64,000 nt of DNA, taken from NCBI RefSeq assembly GCF_013114835.1, contig NZ_JAAVLW010000006.1, positions 438,001 through 502,000 on the forward strand, in the 5' to 3' direction. The translations under genes were made by a program, and so were the position numbers. How positions within the stretch are numbered: position 1 is the stretch's first letter; each line of letters starts with the position of its first letter. Of this stretch, positions 51,491-60,005 are shown piece after piece. Under the pieces are notes generated by a model. It saw only the letters and a program-made list of their open reading frames with translations. It was not told where the DNA came from and searched no databases. This DNA is from Bradyrhizobium archetypum (GTDB lineage: Bacteria; Pseudomonadota; Alphaproteobacteria; Rhizobiales; Xanthobacteraceae).

Positions 51491-52624
51491 ATGTCGCTGG
51501 TACTGACACTTGCGTCGCGTAACCTGTTCCACGATCGGCTTCGCTTCGTCGCGACCATGGTCGGAATCGTCTTCTCGGTCGTCCTCGTCATGATCCAGAT
51601 GGGTCTGTTCCTAGGGTTCGGGCGGATGGTCACGACCATGATCGACCATGCCTCGGCCGATTTCTGGATCCTGCCCAAGGGCGCCAAATGCTTCGAGGAC
51701 CCTTCGCTTCTCGATGTCAAGCTGCGCGACCGCGTCGCCACCATGGAAGGTGTTAGCTGGGCCGTCCCGCTGGTGATCGGATTCTCGGACTGGCGCCTGG
51801 AAAGCGGCGAAGTGACGCCGGTCTTCATTGTGAGCGCCGACCTGCGCGACGGCAGCCTGCAACCGTTCAATGTCGTGGACGGCAACGTGCAGGCGCTGAC
51901 GCAGGGAGCGAACGTTGCGGTCGACCGCTCCTATTTTGACAGGCTCGGAGTCAGCAGCGTCGGTTCGACTGCGGAGATCCGTGGTCGCAAGGTGCGCGTG
52001 GTCGCGATCACCGATGGAATCCGCTCGTTTGCCACGACGCCTTACGTGTTTGTCGACCTGAAAAATGCGCGCAACTACACCGGCACGCCGCGCGATCGGG
52101 CCAGCAGCGTTCTCGTTCGGCTAAAGGACGATGCCGATCGAGAGAAGGTCCTCAGCGCCATTCGCGCGGAAGCCGGCGATGCGGAAGTCCTGACCTCGGA
52201 TGATTTCCGCAGCCGCAGCCGCTCGTTCTGGCTGTTTGGAACGGGAGCCGGCGCTGCGCTGTTTGCCGGCGCACTGCTCGGCGTGATCGTCGGCACGGTG
52301 ATCGTCGCGCAGACGCTCTATTCCAGCACCAAGGATCATTTGAGCGAATTCGCTACCCTGCGCGCAATGGGTTCATCGAACGCGTATATCTATGGCGTGA
52401 TCATCTACCAGGCGCTCATCAACGCCGTGGTCGGATTCGCTATCGCCGCCGGGATCGGCTTCATCGTCGTCCAGATGACCGCCAAGAGCGCACTTCCGAT
52501 CGTCATCACGCCCTGGCTGATGGCAGCGCTGTTCGCGCTGACGGTCGTGATGTGCGTAGCATCAGGCATCGGAGCGATCATCCGTGTCGTTCGTATCGAT
52601 CCAGCCACGGTGTTCATGCGATGA
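51491..52624 (+). CDS. ABC transporter permease, FtsX/MacB-like (DevC type)
   Basis: A 377-residue protein with four membrane segments: one at the N terminus (RFVATMVGIVFSVVLVMIQMGLFLGF), a large periplasmic domain (about 50-245), and three at the C terminus (LFAGALLGVIVGTVIVAQTLY, ALINAVVGFAIAAGIGFIVV, LMAALFALTVVMCVASGIGAII). This fits the DevC/FtsX/LolE family. Its stop overlaps the ATPase start (ATGA). No membrane-fusion protein gene, as in DevBCA, is next to it. It may move lipids or lipoproteins, or act mechanically. Confidence 0.88.
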   Translation: MSLVLTLASRNLFHDRLRFVATMVGIVFSVVLVMIQMGLFLGFGRMVTTMIDHASADFWILPKGAKCFEDPSLLDVKLRDRVATMEGVSWAVPLVIGFSDWRLESGEVTPVFIVSADLRDGSLQPFNVVDGNVQALTQGANVAVDRSYFDRLGVSSVGSTAEIRGRKVRVVAITDGIRSFATTPYVFVDLKNARNYTGTPRDRASSVLVRLKDDADREKVLSAIRAEAGDAEVLTSDDFRSRSRSFWLFGTGAGAALFAGALLGVIVGTVIVAQTLYSSTKDHLSEFATLRAMGSSNAYIYGVIIYQALINAVVGFAIAAGIGFIVVQMTAKSALPIVITPWLMAALFALTVVMCVASGIGAIIRVVRIDPATVFMR

Positions 52625-53355
52625 ATGATTATGTAGTTGAAGCCAAGTCGGTCGAGAAGACGCTGGGTCGCGGTGCCGGCGAGGTGCAGGCGTTGCGCGG
52701 CGTCGATCTCGCGCTCCGACGCGGCGAGTTGACGTTGCTGATGGGTCCTTCGGGAAGTGGCAAGACCACGCTGCTGTTGGTGCTCGGATGCATGCTGACG
52801 CCGAGTTCGGGCAGCGTCACCGTGTGCGGTACGCCGACGGCTGGCGCCGACAAGGAAGCGCTCGCCAGGATTCGCCGCGAGCATGTTGGTTTCGTATTCC
52901 AGTCCTATCACCTGTTCCCCACGCTGACGGCGGCCCAGAACGTGCAATTGGCACTGGATATTCGCGGCGAGCACGGCAGGCGCGCGGCGGAGAAGTCGCG
53001 GGAGGCACTTGCCATGGTCGGACTCGAGCCAAAAGCGAACAGTTTGCCGGGCGGGCTCAGCGGCGGCGAACAGCAAAGGGTCGCCATCGCGCGCGCCCTC
53101 GTCGCAAATCCTTCCGTGGTCCTTGCCGACGAGCCGACCGGGGCGCTGGACGGCAAGAACGGCCAGACCATCATGCGCATTCTCGCCGATACCGCCCATG
53201 AGCGCGAGCGGGCGGTGCTGGTCGTCACCCATGACCCGCGCGTGGTCCCGTACGCCGATCGCATTGTCGAGATCGAGGACGGTCTCATCGTGCAGGAGCG
53301 TCCCGGTGAAACTGACCGCCCGCGCATGCCCAAAACCGTGCCGTTCAGGATGTGA
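52621..53355 (+). CDS. ABC transporter ATP-binding protein (LolD/DevA type)
   Basis: The ATG at 52621 overlaps the permease stop; the longer frame from 52552 is rejected. The 244-residue ATPase has Walker A (GPSGSGKTTLL), Q-loop (VFQSYHLFP), signature (LSGGEQQRVAIARAL), Walker B (VVLADEPTGALD) and the H-loop (VLVVTHDPRVV). The pattern is that of the MacB/LolD subfamily. It energises the adjacent permease. The ribosome site is within the permease gene. Confidence 0.93.
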   Translation: MNDYVVEAKSVEKTLGRGAGEVQALRGVDLALRRGELTLLMGPSGSGKTTLLLVLGCMLTPSSGSVTVCGTPTAGADKEALARIRREHVGFVFQSYHLFPTLTAAQNVQLALDIRGEHGRRAAEKSREALAMVGLEPKANSLPGGLSGGEQQRVAIARALVANPSVVLADEPTGALDGKNGQTIMRILADTAHERERAVLVVTHDPRVVPYADRIVEIEDGLIVQERPGETDRPRMPKTVPFRM

Positions 53356-53370
53356 GCGCGAGGAGCGGCC

Positions 53371-54267
53371 ATGAGCCTGCGGGCCGAGCTTCTCCGCCTG
53401 GGCATTCGCATGTTGCTCAAGCGGCGCAGCGGACATCTCGACGTCGAACAATGGCGGCGGGAGATGCGGGCGATCGAGCGGTTTGTGCCGCGCCCGCCCG
53501 CTGGAACCCTTACGATTGAAGTCGAGGCTGGCCGGCTGGCCTTTCATCAAGTCACCACTGAAGCATCGCAGCCGGATCGTAACGTGCTTTATCTCCATGG
53601 CGGCGGCTATGTTTCGGGCTCGCCGGTCTATTACCGGCACTTCCTCTGGCGAATTGCCGACGCGTTGCGAGCCCGCGTCTGGGCGCTCAGATACCGCCTG
53701 GCACCCGAACATGCTTTTCCAGCCGCGCTTCAGGATGCTGCCGACGGCTATCATTGGCTGGCCGACAACACACCCGATATTGGTCGGTTGTTCTTGATGG
53801 GAGATTCCGCCGGTGGCGGATTGGCGCTGTGCCTGCTGCTGAAGCTCCGTGACGAAGGCAAAGCCCTGCCCGCCGCGGCCGTCGCCTTGTCGCCGTGGAC
53901 CGATCTGGCGCTGGCGGGCCCCTCCCTGCAGGCGAATGCCAAGGCCGATCCGATGATGAACGTCGATGACCTTCCCGAAGTGGCGAAGCTCTATCTTGCC
54001 GGCACCGATCCGCGCTCCCCCTACGCTTCGCCACTCTATGGCGACCCGGCCGGACTGCCGCCGGTCCTGATCCAGGTCGGCAGCGACGAAATTCTTCGCG
54101 ACGACGCGGTGCGGATGGCGGAGAAGCTGCGGTCATACAATGCGCGCAGCGAGCTGGAGATCTGGCACCGCATGCCGCACACATGGCAATTATTCGCGCC
54201 GGTACTTCCCGAAGCGCGTCAGGCGATTGCACAGATCGGCAAGTTTATCTCGAAGCTGCGCGATTAA
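53371..54267 (+). CDS. HSL-family alpha/beta hydrolase (esterase)
   Basis: The 298-residue protein has the hormone-sensitive-lipase family oxyanion motif HGGGYVSGS and the nucleophile motif GDSAGGGLAL. The later DEILRDDAVRMAEKL carries the Asp and MPHTWQLF the His. This family cleaves acyl esters. It follows the ABC ATPase gene by 15 bases and is the last gene of the operon, so it may remove acyl groups that the acyltransferase adds, or act on a transported lipid. Cytoplasmic: no signal peptide is seen. Confidence 0.9.
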   Translation: MSLRAELLRLGIRMLLKRRSGHLDVEQWRREMRAIERFVPRPPAGTLTIEVEAGRLAFHQVTTEASQPDRNVLYLHGGGYVSGSPVYYRHFLWRIADALRARVWALRYRLAPEHAFPAALQDAADGYHWLADNTPDIGRLFLMGDSAGGGLALCLLLKLRDEGKALPAAAVALSPWTDLALAGPSLQANAKADPMMNVDDLPEVAKLYLAGTDPRSPYASPLYGDPAGLPPVLIQVGSDEILRDDAVRMAEKLRSYNARSELEIWHRMPHTWQLFAPVLPEARQAIAQIGKFISKLRD

Positions 54268-54294
54268 GGCGAACGCCCGCCGCGCAATTGGCAC

Positions 54295-55446
54295 TCATAC
54301 CCGGAAATGCTTGGAGAGCTTCAGCCCCTGCGCCTGGTAGTTCGAGCCGATGCGCTGGCCGTACATCGCGTCGGGCCGTGACAGCATTTTTTCGTAGACC
54401 AGGCGGCCGACGATCTGGCCGTGCTCGAGGATGAACGGCACCTCGCGCGAGCGCACTTCGAGCACCGCGCGTGCGCCCTGCCCGCCGGCACCGGCATAGC
54501 CGAAGCCGGGATCGAAGAATCCCGCATAGTGCACGCGGAATTCGCCGACCAGGGGATCGAACGGCACCATCTCCGCGGCGTAATCCGGCGGCACCTGCAC
54601 CGCTTCCTTCGAGGCCAGGATGTAGAATTCGCCCGGATCGAGGATGAGGCTGCCGTCGGGACGCGCCGGGATCGGCTCCCAGAACTCGTCGACCGCATAG
54701 CCGCCGCGGCGATCGACGTCGACCACACCGGTGTGGCGCTTGGCGCGGTAGCCGACGAAGCCGCCGGTGTTCTGCCCGGACAGATCGACCGATAGCGCCA
54801 CGCCATTGGCAAGGTCGGCATCATCGATATCGACCAGCCGCTCGGCCCCATGCAGCGCATCGAGTTCGTCGGCGTTCAGGATAGCGTCGCCGATACGGAA
54901 TCGCACCTGGGAGAGCCGCGAGCCTTCGCGCAGCAGCACGGGGAACGTCTTTGGGCTGATCTCGGCATAGAGCGGGCCGTGGTAGCCCGCGCCGATCATA
55001 TCGAAGCGGCGCGTGCCGTCGGCGATCACGCGCGTGAAAACGTCGAGCCGTCCCGTGGAGCTCTTCGGATTGGCGGCCGCCACGATCTGCGGCGGCAGTG
55101 CAAGGCTCTCCAACAGCGGTACGATGTAGACGCAGTTGGTCTCGAGCACTGCGCCATCCGAGAGGTCGATCTCGTGCAGCTTCAATTCGTCGATGCGCTC
55201 GGCAACCGCGGCGTCGGGACCGGGCAGGAAGCTCGCGCGCACGCGGTAGGCAATGTCGCCGAGCCGCAGGTCGAGGCTCGCCGGCTGGATCTGGCTTTCG
55301 ACAAACGGGTATTCCGGCAGGATCAGGCCCGCGTCCGCCATCGCCGCGATCATGCGGTCGGGCAGAATTCCGTTGGCGTCGGGCGGAAGCGTGAACGGCA
55401 CGGCGCGGTCCTCGGAGGTGGCCCTTTTCGGATGCCCAAACGTCAT
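54295..55446 (-). CDS. dcd: dCTP deaminase, long duplicated-domain form
   Basis: A 383-residue dUTPase-fold protein. Two related halves are visible: ILPEYPFVESQIQPASLDLRLGDIAYRVRASFLP with NPKSSTGRLDVFTRVIADGTRRFDMIGAGYHGPLY, and GYRAKRHTGVVDVDRR...PGFGYAGAGGQGARAVLEVRSREVPFILEHGQIVGRLVYEKM. It deaminates dCTP to dUTP, feeding dTMP synthesis and limiting dCTP. Long 2'-deoxycytidine 5'-triphosphate deaminases of this size are common in Rhizobiales. The ATG follows GAGG. It is convergent with the esterase operon and divergent from the metZ riboswitch region. Confidence 0.9.
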   Translation of the reverse strand: MTFGHPKRATSEDRAVPFTLPPDANGILPDRMIAAMADAGLILPEYPFVESQIQPASLDLRLGDIAYRVRASFLPGPDAAVAERIDELKLHEIDLSDGAVLETNCVYIVPLLESLALPPQIVAAANPKSSTGRLDVFTRVIADGTRRFDMIGAGYHGPLYAEISPKTFPVLLREGSRLSQVRFRIGDAILNADELDALHGAERLVDIDDADLANGVALSVDLSGQNTGGFVGYRAKRHTGVVDVDRRGGYAVDEFWEPIPARPDGSLILDPGEFYILASKEAVQVPPDYAAEMVPFDPLVGEFRVHYAGFFDPGFGYAGAGGQGARAVLEVRSREVPFILEHGQIVGRLVYEKMLSRPDAMYGQRIGSNYQAQGLKLSKHFRV

Positions 55447-55492
55447 CCAAACCTCATAAATATGGGCTTTTAGGGGTTATCCGATGGCCGCC

Positions 55493-55521
55493 TTGACGGG
55501 AAGAGCACGAGGTAATATCAG
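55493..55521 (+). promoter_or_regulatory. Promoter of the metZ riboswitch transcript
   Basis: TTGACG (55493-55498) and TATCAG (55516-55521) are 17 bases apart. The start site would be near 55528, just before the SAM-II aptamer. Confidence 0.55.
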
Positions 55522-55530
55522 CATGACTTA

Positions 55531-55593
55531 TCCCGTGGTGATTTGAGCCGGCCGGCTTGCAGCCACGTTAAATAAATCGCTAAACAGGCCGGG
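55531..55593 (+). ncRNA. SAM-II riboswitch (metA motif)
   Basis: The element reads CGTGGTGATTTG, then a GCCGGCCGGC block, TTGCAGCCACG, TAAATCGCTAAA and GGCCGG. CGTGG (55534-55538) pairs with CCACG (55563-55567) as P1; CCGGCC (55548-55553) pairs with GGCCGG (55587-55592) as the pseudoknot P2. This matches the SAM-II class known upstream of alphaproteobacterial methionine genes. It senses SAM and should lower metZ expression. Confidence 0.92.
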
Positions 55594-55606
55594 GACACGT
55601 GTGATC

Positions 55607-55640
55607 CCGGCCTGTGGAAATTCTTCCAGGCCGGTTTTTT
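55607..55640 (+). terminator. Riboswitch-controlled terminator before metZ
   Basis: CCGGCCTG (55607-55614) pairs with CAGGCCGG (55627-55634), followed by six T. Bases 55585-55592 repeat the 3' arm exactly, so 55607-55614 can pair instead with that earlier CAGGCCGG to form an antiterminator. SAM binding would lock the earlier copy in the pseudoknot and allow the terminator. Confidence 0.82.
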
Positions 55641-55676
55641 GTGACCATTGTCAATGGTGGTCACGTCGGAGGTCAC

Positions 55677-56870
55677 ATGTCTGAATCAAAGTTTGCCGCC
55701 CGCTATCGTCCCGAAACCCGTCTGGTCCATGGCGGCATCCTGCGCTCGCAATTCGGCGAGACGTCGGAAGCGCTGTTTCTCACCCAGGGCTACGTCTACG
55801 ACAGCGCGGAGCAGTGCGAGGCGCGTTTCAAGGGCGAGGACCCCGGCTTTATTTATTCGCGCTACTCCAATCCCACGATTGCGATGTTCGAGCGCCGCAT
55901 GATCGAACTCGAGGGCGCGGAAGCCGCGCGCTCGACCGCGACCGGCATGGCCGCGGTGACGACCGCGATCCTCGCACCGCTTCGGGCCGGCGACCACGTG
56001 GTCGCTTCGAAAGCGCTGTTCGGCTCGTGCCTCTACGTCGTGCAGGATCTTTTGCCGCGCTACGGCATCGAGACGACGCTGGTCGATGGTCTTGATCTCG
56101 ACCAGTGGCAGCGCGCATTGCGGCCGAACACCAAGTCCTTATTCCTGGAGAGCCCGACCAATCCGACGCTCGACGTACTCGATATCCCGGCGATTGCCGA
56201 GATCGCGCACAAGGGCGGCGCACGGTTGATCGTCGATAACGTGTTCGCCACGCCGATCTGGCAGAGCCCGCTTTCGCTTGGCGCCGACGTCGTGGTCTAC
56301 TCCGCGACCAAGCATATCGATGGCCAGGGCCGCTGCCTCGGCGGCATCATCCTGTCGTCGGAAGCTTTCATCGCCGAGCACATCCACAACTTTATGCGCC
56401 AGACCGGGCCCTCGCTGTCGCCGTTCAACGCCTGGGCCCTGCTCAAGGGGTTGGAAACGCTGGGCGTACGCGTACGCGCCCAGACCGAGACGGCGGCCAA
56501 GGTGGCGGATGCGCTCGCGTCGCACCCGAAGATCTCGCGGCTGATCTATCCCGGGCGATCAGATCATCCGCAGGCAGCGCTGGTGAAAAAGCAGATGCGC
56601 GCCGGCTCGACCCTGATCGGCTTCGAGGTCAAGGGCGGCAAGGCAGCCGCGTTCCGCTGCCTCAACGCGCTGCAGATCTCGCGCATTTCAAACAATCTCG
56701 GCGATGCCAAGAGTCTCGTCACGCATCCCGCGACCACCACGCATCAGCGGCTGACGCCCGAGGCGCGCGCCGAGCTCGGCATCAGCGAAGGTTTTATTCG
56801 CTTCTCGGCCGGGCTCGAGCATCCAGATGATTTGATCGAGGATTTTGCGCAGGCGCTGGAAAAGGCGTAG
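55677..56870 (+). CDS. metZ: O-succinylhomoserine sulfhydrylase
   Basis: The ATG at 55677 follows GGAGG; the open frame from 55614 is in the leader. The 397-residue PLP enzyme shows RLVHGGILRSQFGETSEALFLTQGYVYDSAEQCEARF, SRYSNPTIAMFERRM, and the PLP lysine in YSATKHIDGQGRCLGG. It makes homocysteine from O-succinylhomoserine and sulfide in methionine synthesis. The SAM-II riboswitch and terminator ahead of it fit feedback by SAM. An inverted repeat GTGACC/GGTCAC lies before the ribosome site at 55641-55664. Confidence 0.93.
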   Translation: MSESKFAARYRPETRLVHGGILRSQFGETSEALFLTQGYVYDSAEQCEARFKGEDPGFIYSRYSNPTIAMFERRMIELEGAEAARSTATGMAAVTTAILAPLRAGDHVVASKALFGSCLYVVQDLLPRYGIETTLVDGLDLDQWQRALRPNTKSLFLESPTNPTLDVLDIPAIAEIAHKGGARLIVDNVFATPIWQSPLSLGADVVVYSATKHIDGQGRCLGGIILSSEAFIAEHIHNFMRQTGPSLSPFNAWALLKGLETLGVRVRAQTETAAKVADALASHPKISRLIYPGRSDHPQAALVKKQMRAGSTLIGFEVKGGKAAAFRCLNALQISRISNNLGDAKSLVTHPATTTHQRLTPEARAELGISEGFIRFSAGLEHPDDLIEDFAQALEKA

Positions 56871-56871
56871 A

Positions 56872-56930
56872 GGCGAATGGCGAGTAGCGAATAGCCTTGA
56901 CCACTCGCTATTCGCTACTCCCTATTCGCC
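56872..56930. repeat. Long near-perfect inverted repeat between convergent genes
   Basis: Arms 56872-56894 and 56908-56930 match at 21 of 23 bases as inverted repeats around a 13-base spacer, and carry AGTAGCGAATAG and CTATTCGCTACT. It lies exactly between metZ and the SGNH gene and may act as a two-way terminator or processing site. Confidence 0.75.
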
Positions 56931-56934
56931 AAAG

Positions 56935-57969
56935 CTACATCGGCCGGTACGCCCGCACGTCCGACGGCACAGCGACGCCGAGCTTGATCTGGCCGACCGA
57001 CTTGATGATGTCATCGCCGAGCAGTTGTGCGAAGCAGGCGTAGCCCCAATCGCTCATGTGCAGGCCGTCGGCGATCACGAAATTCTCGATCGGGATCGCC
57101 TGCTTCTCGTGCCAGTCCTTCATCACCGCAAAGCGCGGGAAGACGCCGACCTTGCGCAGCTCGGCGACCTTGTTGAGCAGCTTCATCATCTTGCCGGCGC
57201 TCTCGGCGTGCTCGTTGACGCGCGGCGAATATTGCGGATCGATCAGCACGACGTCGGAGCCGGCCGACTGAATGCGCGCAATGCCTTCCTCGACGAGCTT
57301 TGCCGTCTCGCCCGGATCGAGGTTGCGCAGCACCGCGTTGGTGCCGACCTGCCAGATCACCAGATCCGGATGCAGGTCGATGACGGCCGTCTGCAACCGC
57401 TTCATCATTTCCGGCGCGTCCTCGCCGCCCTTGCCGGCGTTGACGACGGAGATGTCGGCGGTTGGATAATGCCGGCGCAATTGCGCGGCGAGCCTGTTTG
57501 GGTAGGTGAATTCCGGTGCGCTGGAGCCGTACCCTTGGGTCGATGACGACCCGAACGCGACGATCACCACCGGCTGACCCGCAACGAGCTTGCTCGCGAC
57601 GCGCGGCAGCGAGCCCATCGATTTCGAGCTGCCCTTGGGCGGCAGGCACGGAACACGGCTGAAGATGTCGCCGGCCGATTTCGCGGCTTCCTTCACCTTG
57701 TCGATTGCTTTGCCGGTGATGCCCTTCTGCGCGGCCGGATTGGTGGTGGTGGCCTGCGGCTGGGCACTTTCAGCCGGGGGCGGCTGTTCGGTCTTGTTTT
57801 CGGGCTTGTTGCCGGTCCTGGCGTTATCAGACAGCGCCGCCTGCTGGCCGGCCTGTTGCGGGGCGGTCTGGGCATGCAGGGGCGACGCCGCGGCCGGCAT
57901 CATCAGCGCCAGGCCCGCGGCGGAGATAGTCAGCAATGTCGGCAAACGAAAAGGGTAGTGATAACTCAT
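56935..57969 (-). CDS. SGNH/GDSL hydrolase, apparently active
   Basis: The 344-residue protein has a signal peptide (TLLTISAAGLALMMPAAASPLHAQ), a low-complexity linker to about 130, and an SGNH domain. Block I is GSSST at 140-144 with Ser142 as nucleophile, block II is NAGKGGED at 177-184, block III is QVGTN with Asn211, and block V has Asp301 and His304 in ADGLHMSD. All four blocks are intact. It follows a second SGNH gene by 12 bases on the same strand. In the periplasm it may remove acyl groups from a glucan or other polymer made with OpgC. Confidence 0.87.
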   Translation of the reverse strand: MSYHYPFRLPTLLTISAAGLALMMPAAASPLHAQTAPQQAGQQAALSDNARTGNKPENKTEQPPPAESAQPQATTTNPAAQKGITGKAIDKVKEAAKSAGDIFSRVPCLPPKGSSKSMGSLPRVASKLVAGQPVVIVAFGSSSTQGYGSSAPEFTYPNRLAAQLRRHYPTADISVVNAGKGGEDAPEMMKRLQTAVIDLHPDLVIWQVGTNAVLRNLDPGETAKLVEEGIARIQSAGSDVVLIDPQYSPRVNEHAESAGKMMKLLNKVAELRKVGVFPRFAVMKDWHEKQAIPIENFVIADGLHMSDWGYACFAQLLGDDIIKSVGQIKLGVAVPSDVRAYRPM

Positions 57970-57981
57970 TAACGCTAGTCC

Positions 57982-58746
57982 CTAATTCTGCTGCGCCTGA
58001 TCGAGGCGGGCCGCATCGAGCACGAATTTCGACAGCGCGCGGCCGAGGCAAGCATGAACCCGTTTGGCCATGTCGGTGCCATGGAATGTACTGAACAGGT
58101 CGAAATCTCCGGCGTCGTTCCAGTGACGCATGATGGCAAACCGGTCGAACAGCGGAATGCTGTGCTGCTGCGCAACCACGCGCATATTATCTAGGTACGG
58201 CGGCGCAGAAATCATGGTTTCAGTGCGCGGGCTGTATTGCAAATTGACCAGAACCACATCGACCCCTGCATTTTGCAACGCAACAACCCCTTCGTCGATG
58301 GCGCTGCGAAAATCATCGGGATCGACGGAACGCATAGCATCGACGGTTCCCGTCTGCCAGATGACCAAAGTAGGCCTTTTTGCTTCCACCAGCTTAACGA
58401 GGCCGGGATCCACCTCCTCGGCGGTCTTGCCGGTCTGCAGCTCTACGGAGAGGTTGACGGGGATCGAGGGCAGCTTCTCCTTCAGCGCCGCCTGCAGCTT
58501 GGCGGGATAGGCGCTGCTTTCGGAGGCAAGGATGGTCGAAGAGCGGCTGCCTACCACCAGGACGGTCAGCGGCCGGGCGTTCTTGACCGCCTCGGCCACC
58601 TTCGGAAGCGTGCTCTCGGTGGAGAGCAGGTACGGCGGAACGTCGCAGGCCTGGGGGGTGGCAGCATCCTGGGCGCGCGCCGAACCTGCGGCTGCAAGAC
58701 CCGCAAGCAGCGTCAGGACCAGCACAGCTCCCGAGCCGGGCCTCAT
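57982..58746 (-). CDS. SGNH-like protein with altered catalytic residues
   Basis: The ATG at 58746 opens a signal peptide (MRPGSGAVLVLTLLAGLAAAGSARAQ), and the longer frame is rejected. The 254-residue protein is a paralog of the next gene by layout: VGSRSST (block I, Ser69 as nucleophile candidate), WQTGTV where the conserved Asn is Val135, and STFHGTD where the Asp before His222 is Ser219. Loss of two of the conserved residues suggests a binding or helper role rather than catalysis. Its start overlaps the OpgC stop (ATGA). Confidence 0.82.
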   Translation of the reverse strand: MRPGSGAVLVLTLLAGLAAAGSARAQDAATPQACDVPPYLLSTESTLPKVAEAVKNARPLTVLVVGSRSSTILASESSAYPAKLQAALKEKLPSIPVNLSVELQTGKTAEEVDPGLVKLVEAKRPTLVIWQTGTVDAMRSVDPDDFRSAIDEGVVALQNAGVDVVLVNLQYSPRTETMISAPPYLDNMRVVAQQHSIPLFDRFAIMRHWNDAGDFDLFSTFHGTDMAKRVHACLGRALSKFVLDAARLDQAQQN

Positions 58747-60005
58747 GCGCTTCCTCCCGCCATGTCGGCGTTGATTACCGTGCCTTTCGTTTTCGACGCT
58801 CCTTTGTCGGCCGAATGCTTGTACCACGAAATCACCCACGCCACGCCCCACATGATGAGGATTCCGGCAACGCTGACCAGGGCGTGCGTGACGGCACCCC
58901 CGCCAAGCTCGGCCAGCACGAAATGCCCGGCAAACGCCAGGAAGACGCCAAGGCAGAATATCTCAAGCGAATGCTGGCCACACAGGATCAATGGTCGCAG
59001 CCATGGCGATTTGAGCCCTGACCAGCTCCTCGGCAGGAAACGCACGGTGAGCGCCGCCAGCGCCAGGAAATGGGCAAAGCGCAGCACGTCCAGATCCGTC
59101 TTGGTGATCGGGTACATCCACTGTTCGAGCCGCTTCGGCATCAGGAAGGTGAGCTGCGGAATGTGCCAGGTCAGCGTGACGAAGAACGCGAACGTGAGAT
59201 AGGCAATGCAGATCCACAGCATCACCGGCGACGACAGGATCCGCGACATCCGCGCAGCTCCGCCGAGCGCACACCAGGCGCCGAACACGAACAGCAATTG
59301 CCAGGCGAACGGATTGAAGATCCAGAAGCCGCTCGGATAGGCGGTCAGATACCAGTCGAAATGCCAGGTCAGCGCGTAGAGCAGCACCGACAGCGCCAGC
59401 CCGACGTCGGCCCGCCATTTCAGGAGCCACAGGACGATCGGCAAAAACAGCATCAGCACGATGTAGAGCGGCAGCACGTCCATGTTGACGGGCCGAAAGC
59501 GCAACAGCAGCGCCTGCACGATGGTCACGTCGGGCTGCTTGAGGAAATCCATGATGCCCATTTCTTCGCTGTAGAGCGGGTTTTCGAAACGGGTCGCGAC
59601 GTAGGAGATTTCCGCCAGGAAGATCGTGAACAGGAACACGTGGGCGACGTAGATCTGCCAAACGCGCCGCATGATGCGGGCGGTCGCCACCACGAAACCG
59701 GCCTCCAGCATCGCGCGGCCGTAGACGAAGGCGGCGGTGTAGCCGGAGATGAAGATGAAGATTTCGGTGGCGTCGGAAAATCCGTAATTGCGGATCGTGA
59801 ACCAGGTCAGGATGTTGGTCGGCAGATGGTCGATAAAGATCAGCCACAGCGCCATCCCGCGGAACAGATCAAGCCGCAATTCGCGCTCGCCCGCCACGGG
59901 CAACGCAATCGCCGGCGCGGAAGATGCTGCGGCGGCCTTGGCATCGGGGGCCGTGGCGGCGTCGCTGCGAGGCGTTCCGGCAACTGGATCGGCAATGGAC
60001 GACAT
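58743..60005 (-). CDS. opgC: OpgC-domain acyltransferase
   Basis: The ATG at 60005 (MSSIADPVAGTP) gives 420 residues; the longer frame to 60395 overlaps other DNA and is rejected. The signature RELRLDLFRGMALWLIFIDHLPTNILTWFTIRNYGFSDATEIFIFISGYTAAFVYG is that of OpgC, a membrane protein with about ten segments. OpgC proteins add succinyl groups to osmoregulated periplasmic glucans in other bacteria; the modification here is inferred. The first gene of a three-gene operon with two SGNH proteins. Confidence 0.9.
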   Translation of the reverse strand: MSSIADPVAGTPRSDAATAPDAKAAAASSAPAIALPVAGERELRLDLFRGMALWLIFIDHLPTNILTWFTIRNYGFSDATEIFIFISGYTAAFVYGRAMLEAGFVVATARIMRRVWQIYVAHVFLFTIFLAEISYVATRFENPLYSEEMGIMDFLKQPDVTIVQALLLRFRPVNMDVLPLYIVLMLFLPIVLWLLKWRADVGLALSVLLYALTWHFDWYLTAYPSGFWIFNPFAWQLLFVFGAWCALGGAARMSRILSSPVMLWICIAYLTFAFFVTLTWHIPQLTFLMPKRLEQWMYPITKTDLDVLRFAHFLALAALTVRFLPRSWSGLKSPWLRPLILCGQHSLEIFCLGVFLAFAGHFVLAELGGGAVTHALVSVAGILIMWGVAWVISWYKHSADKGASKTKGTVINADMAGGSA

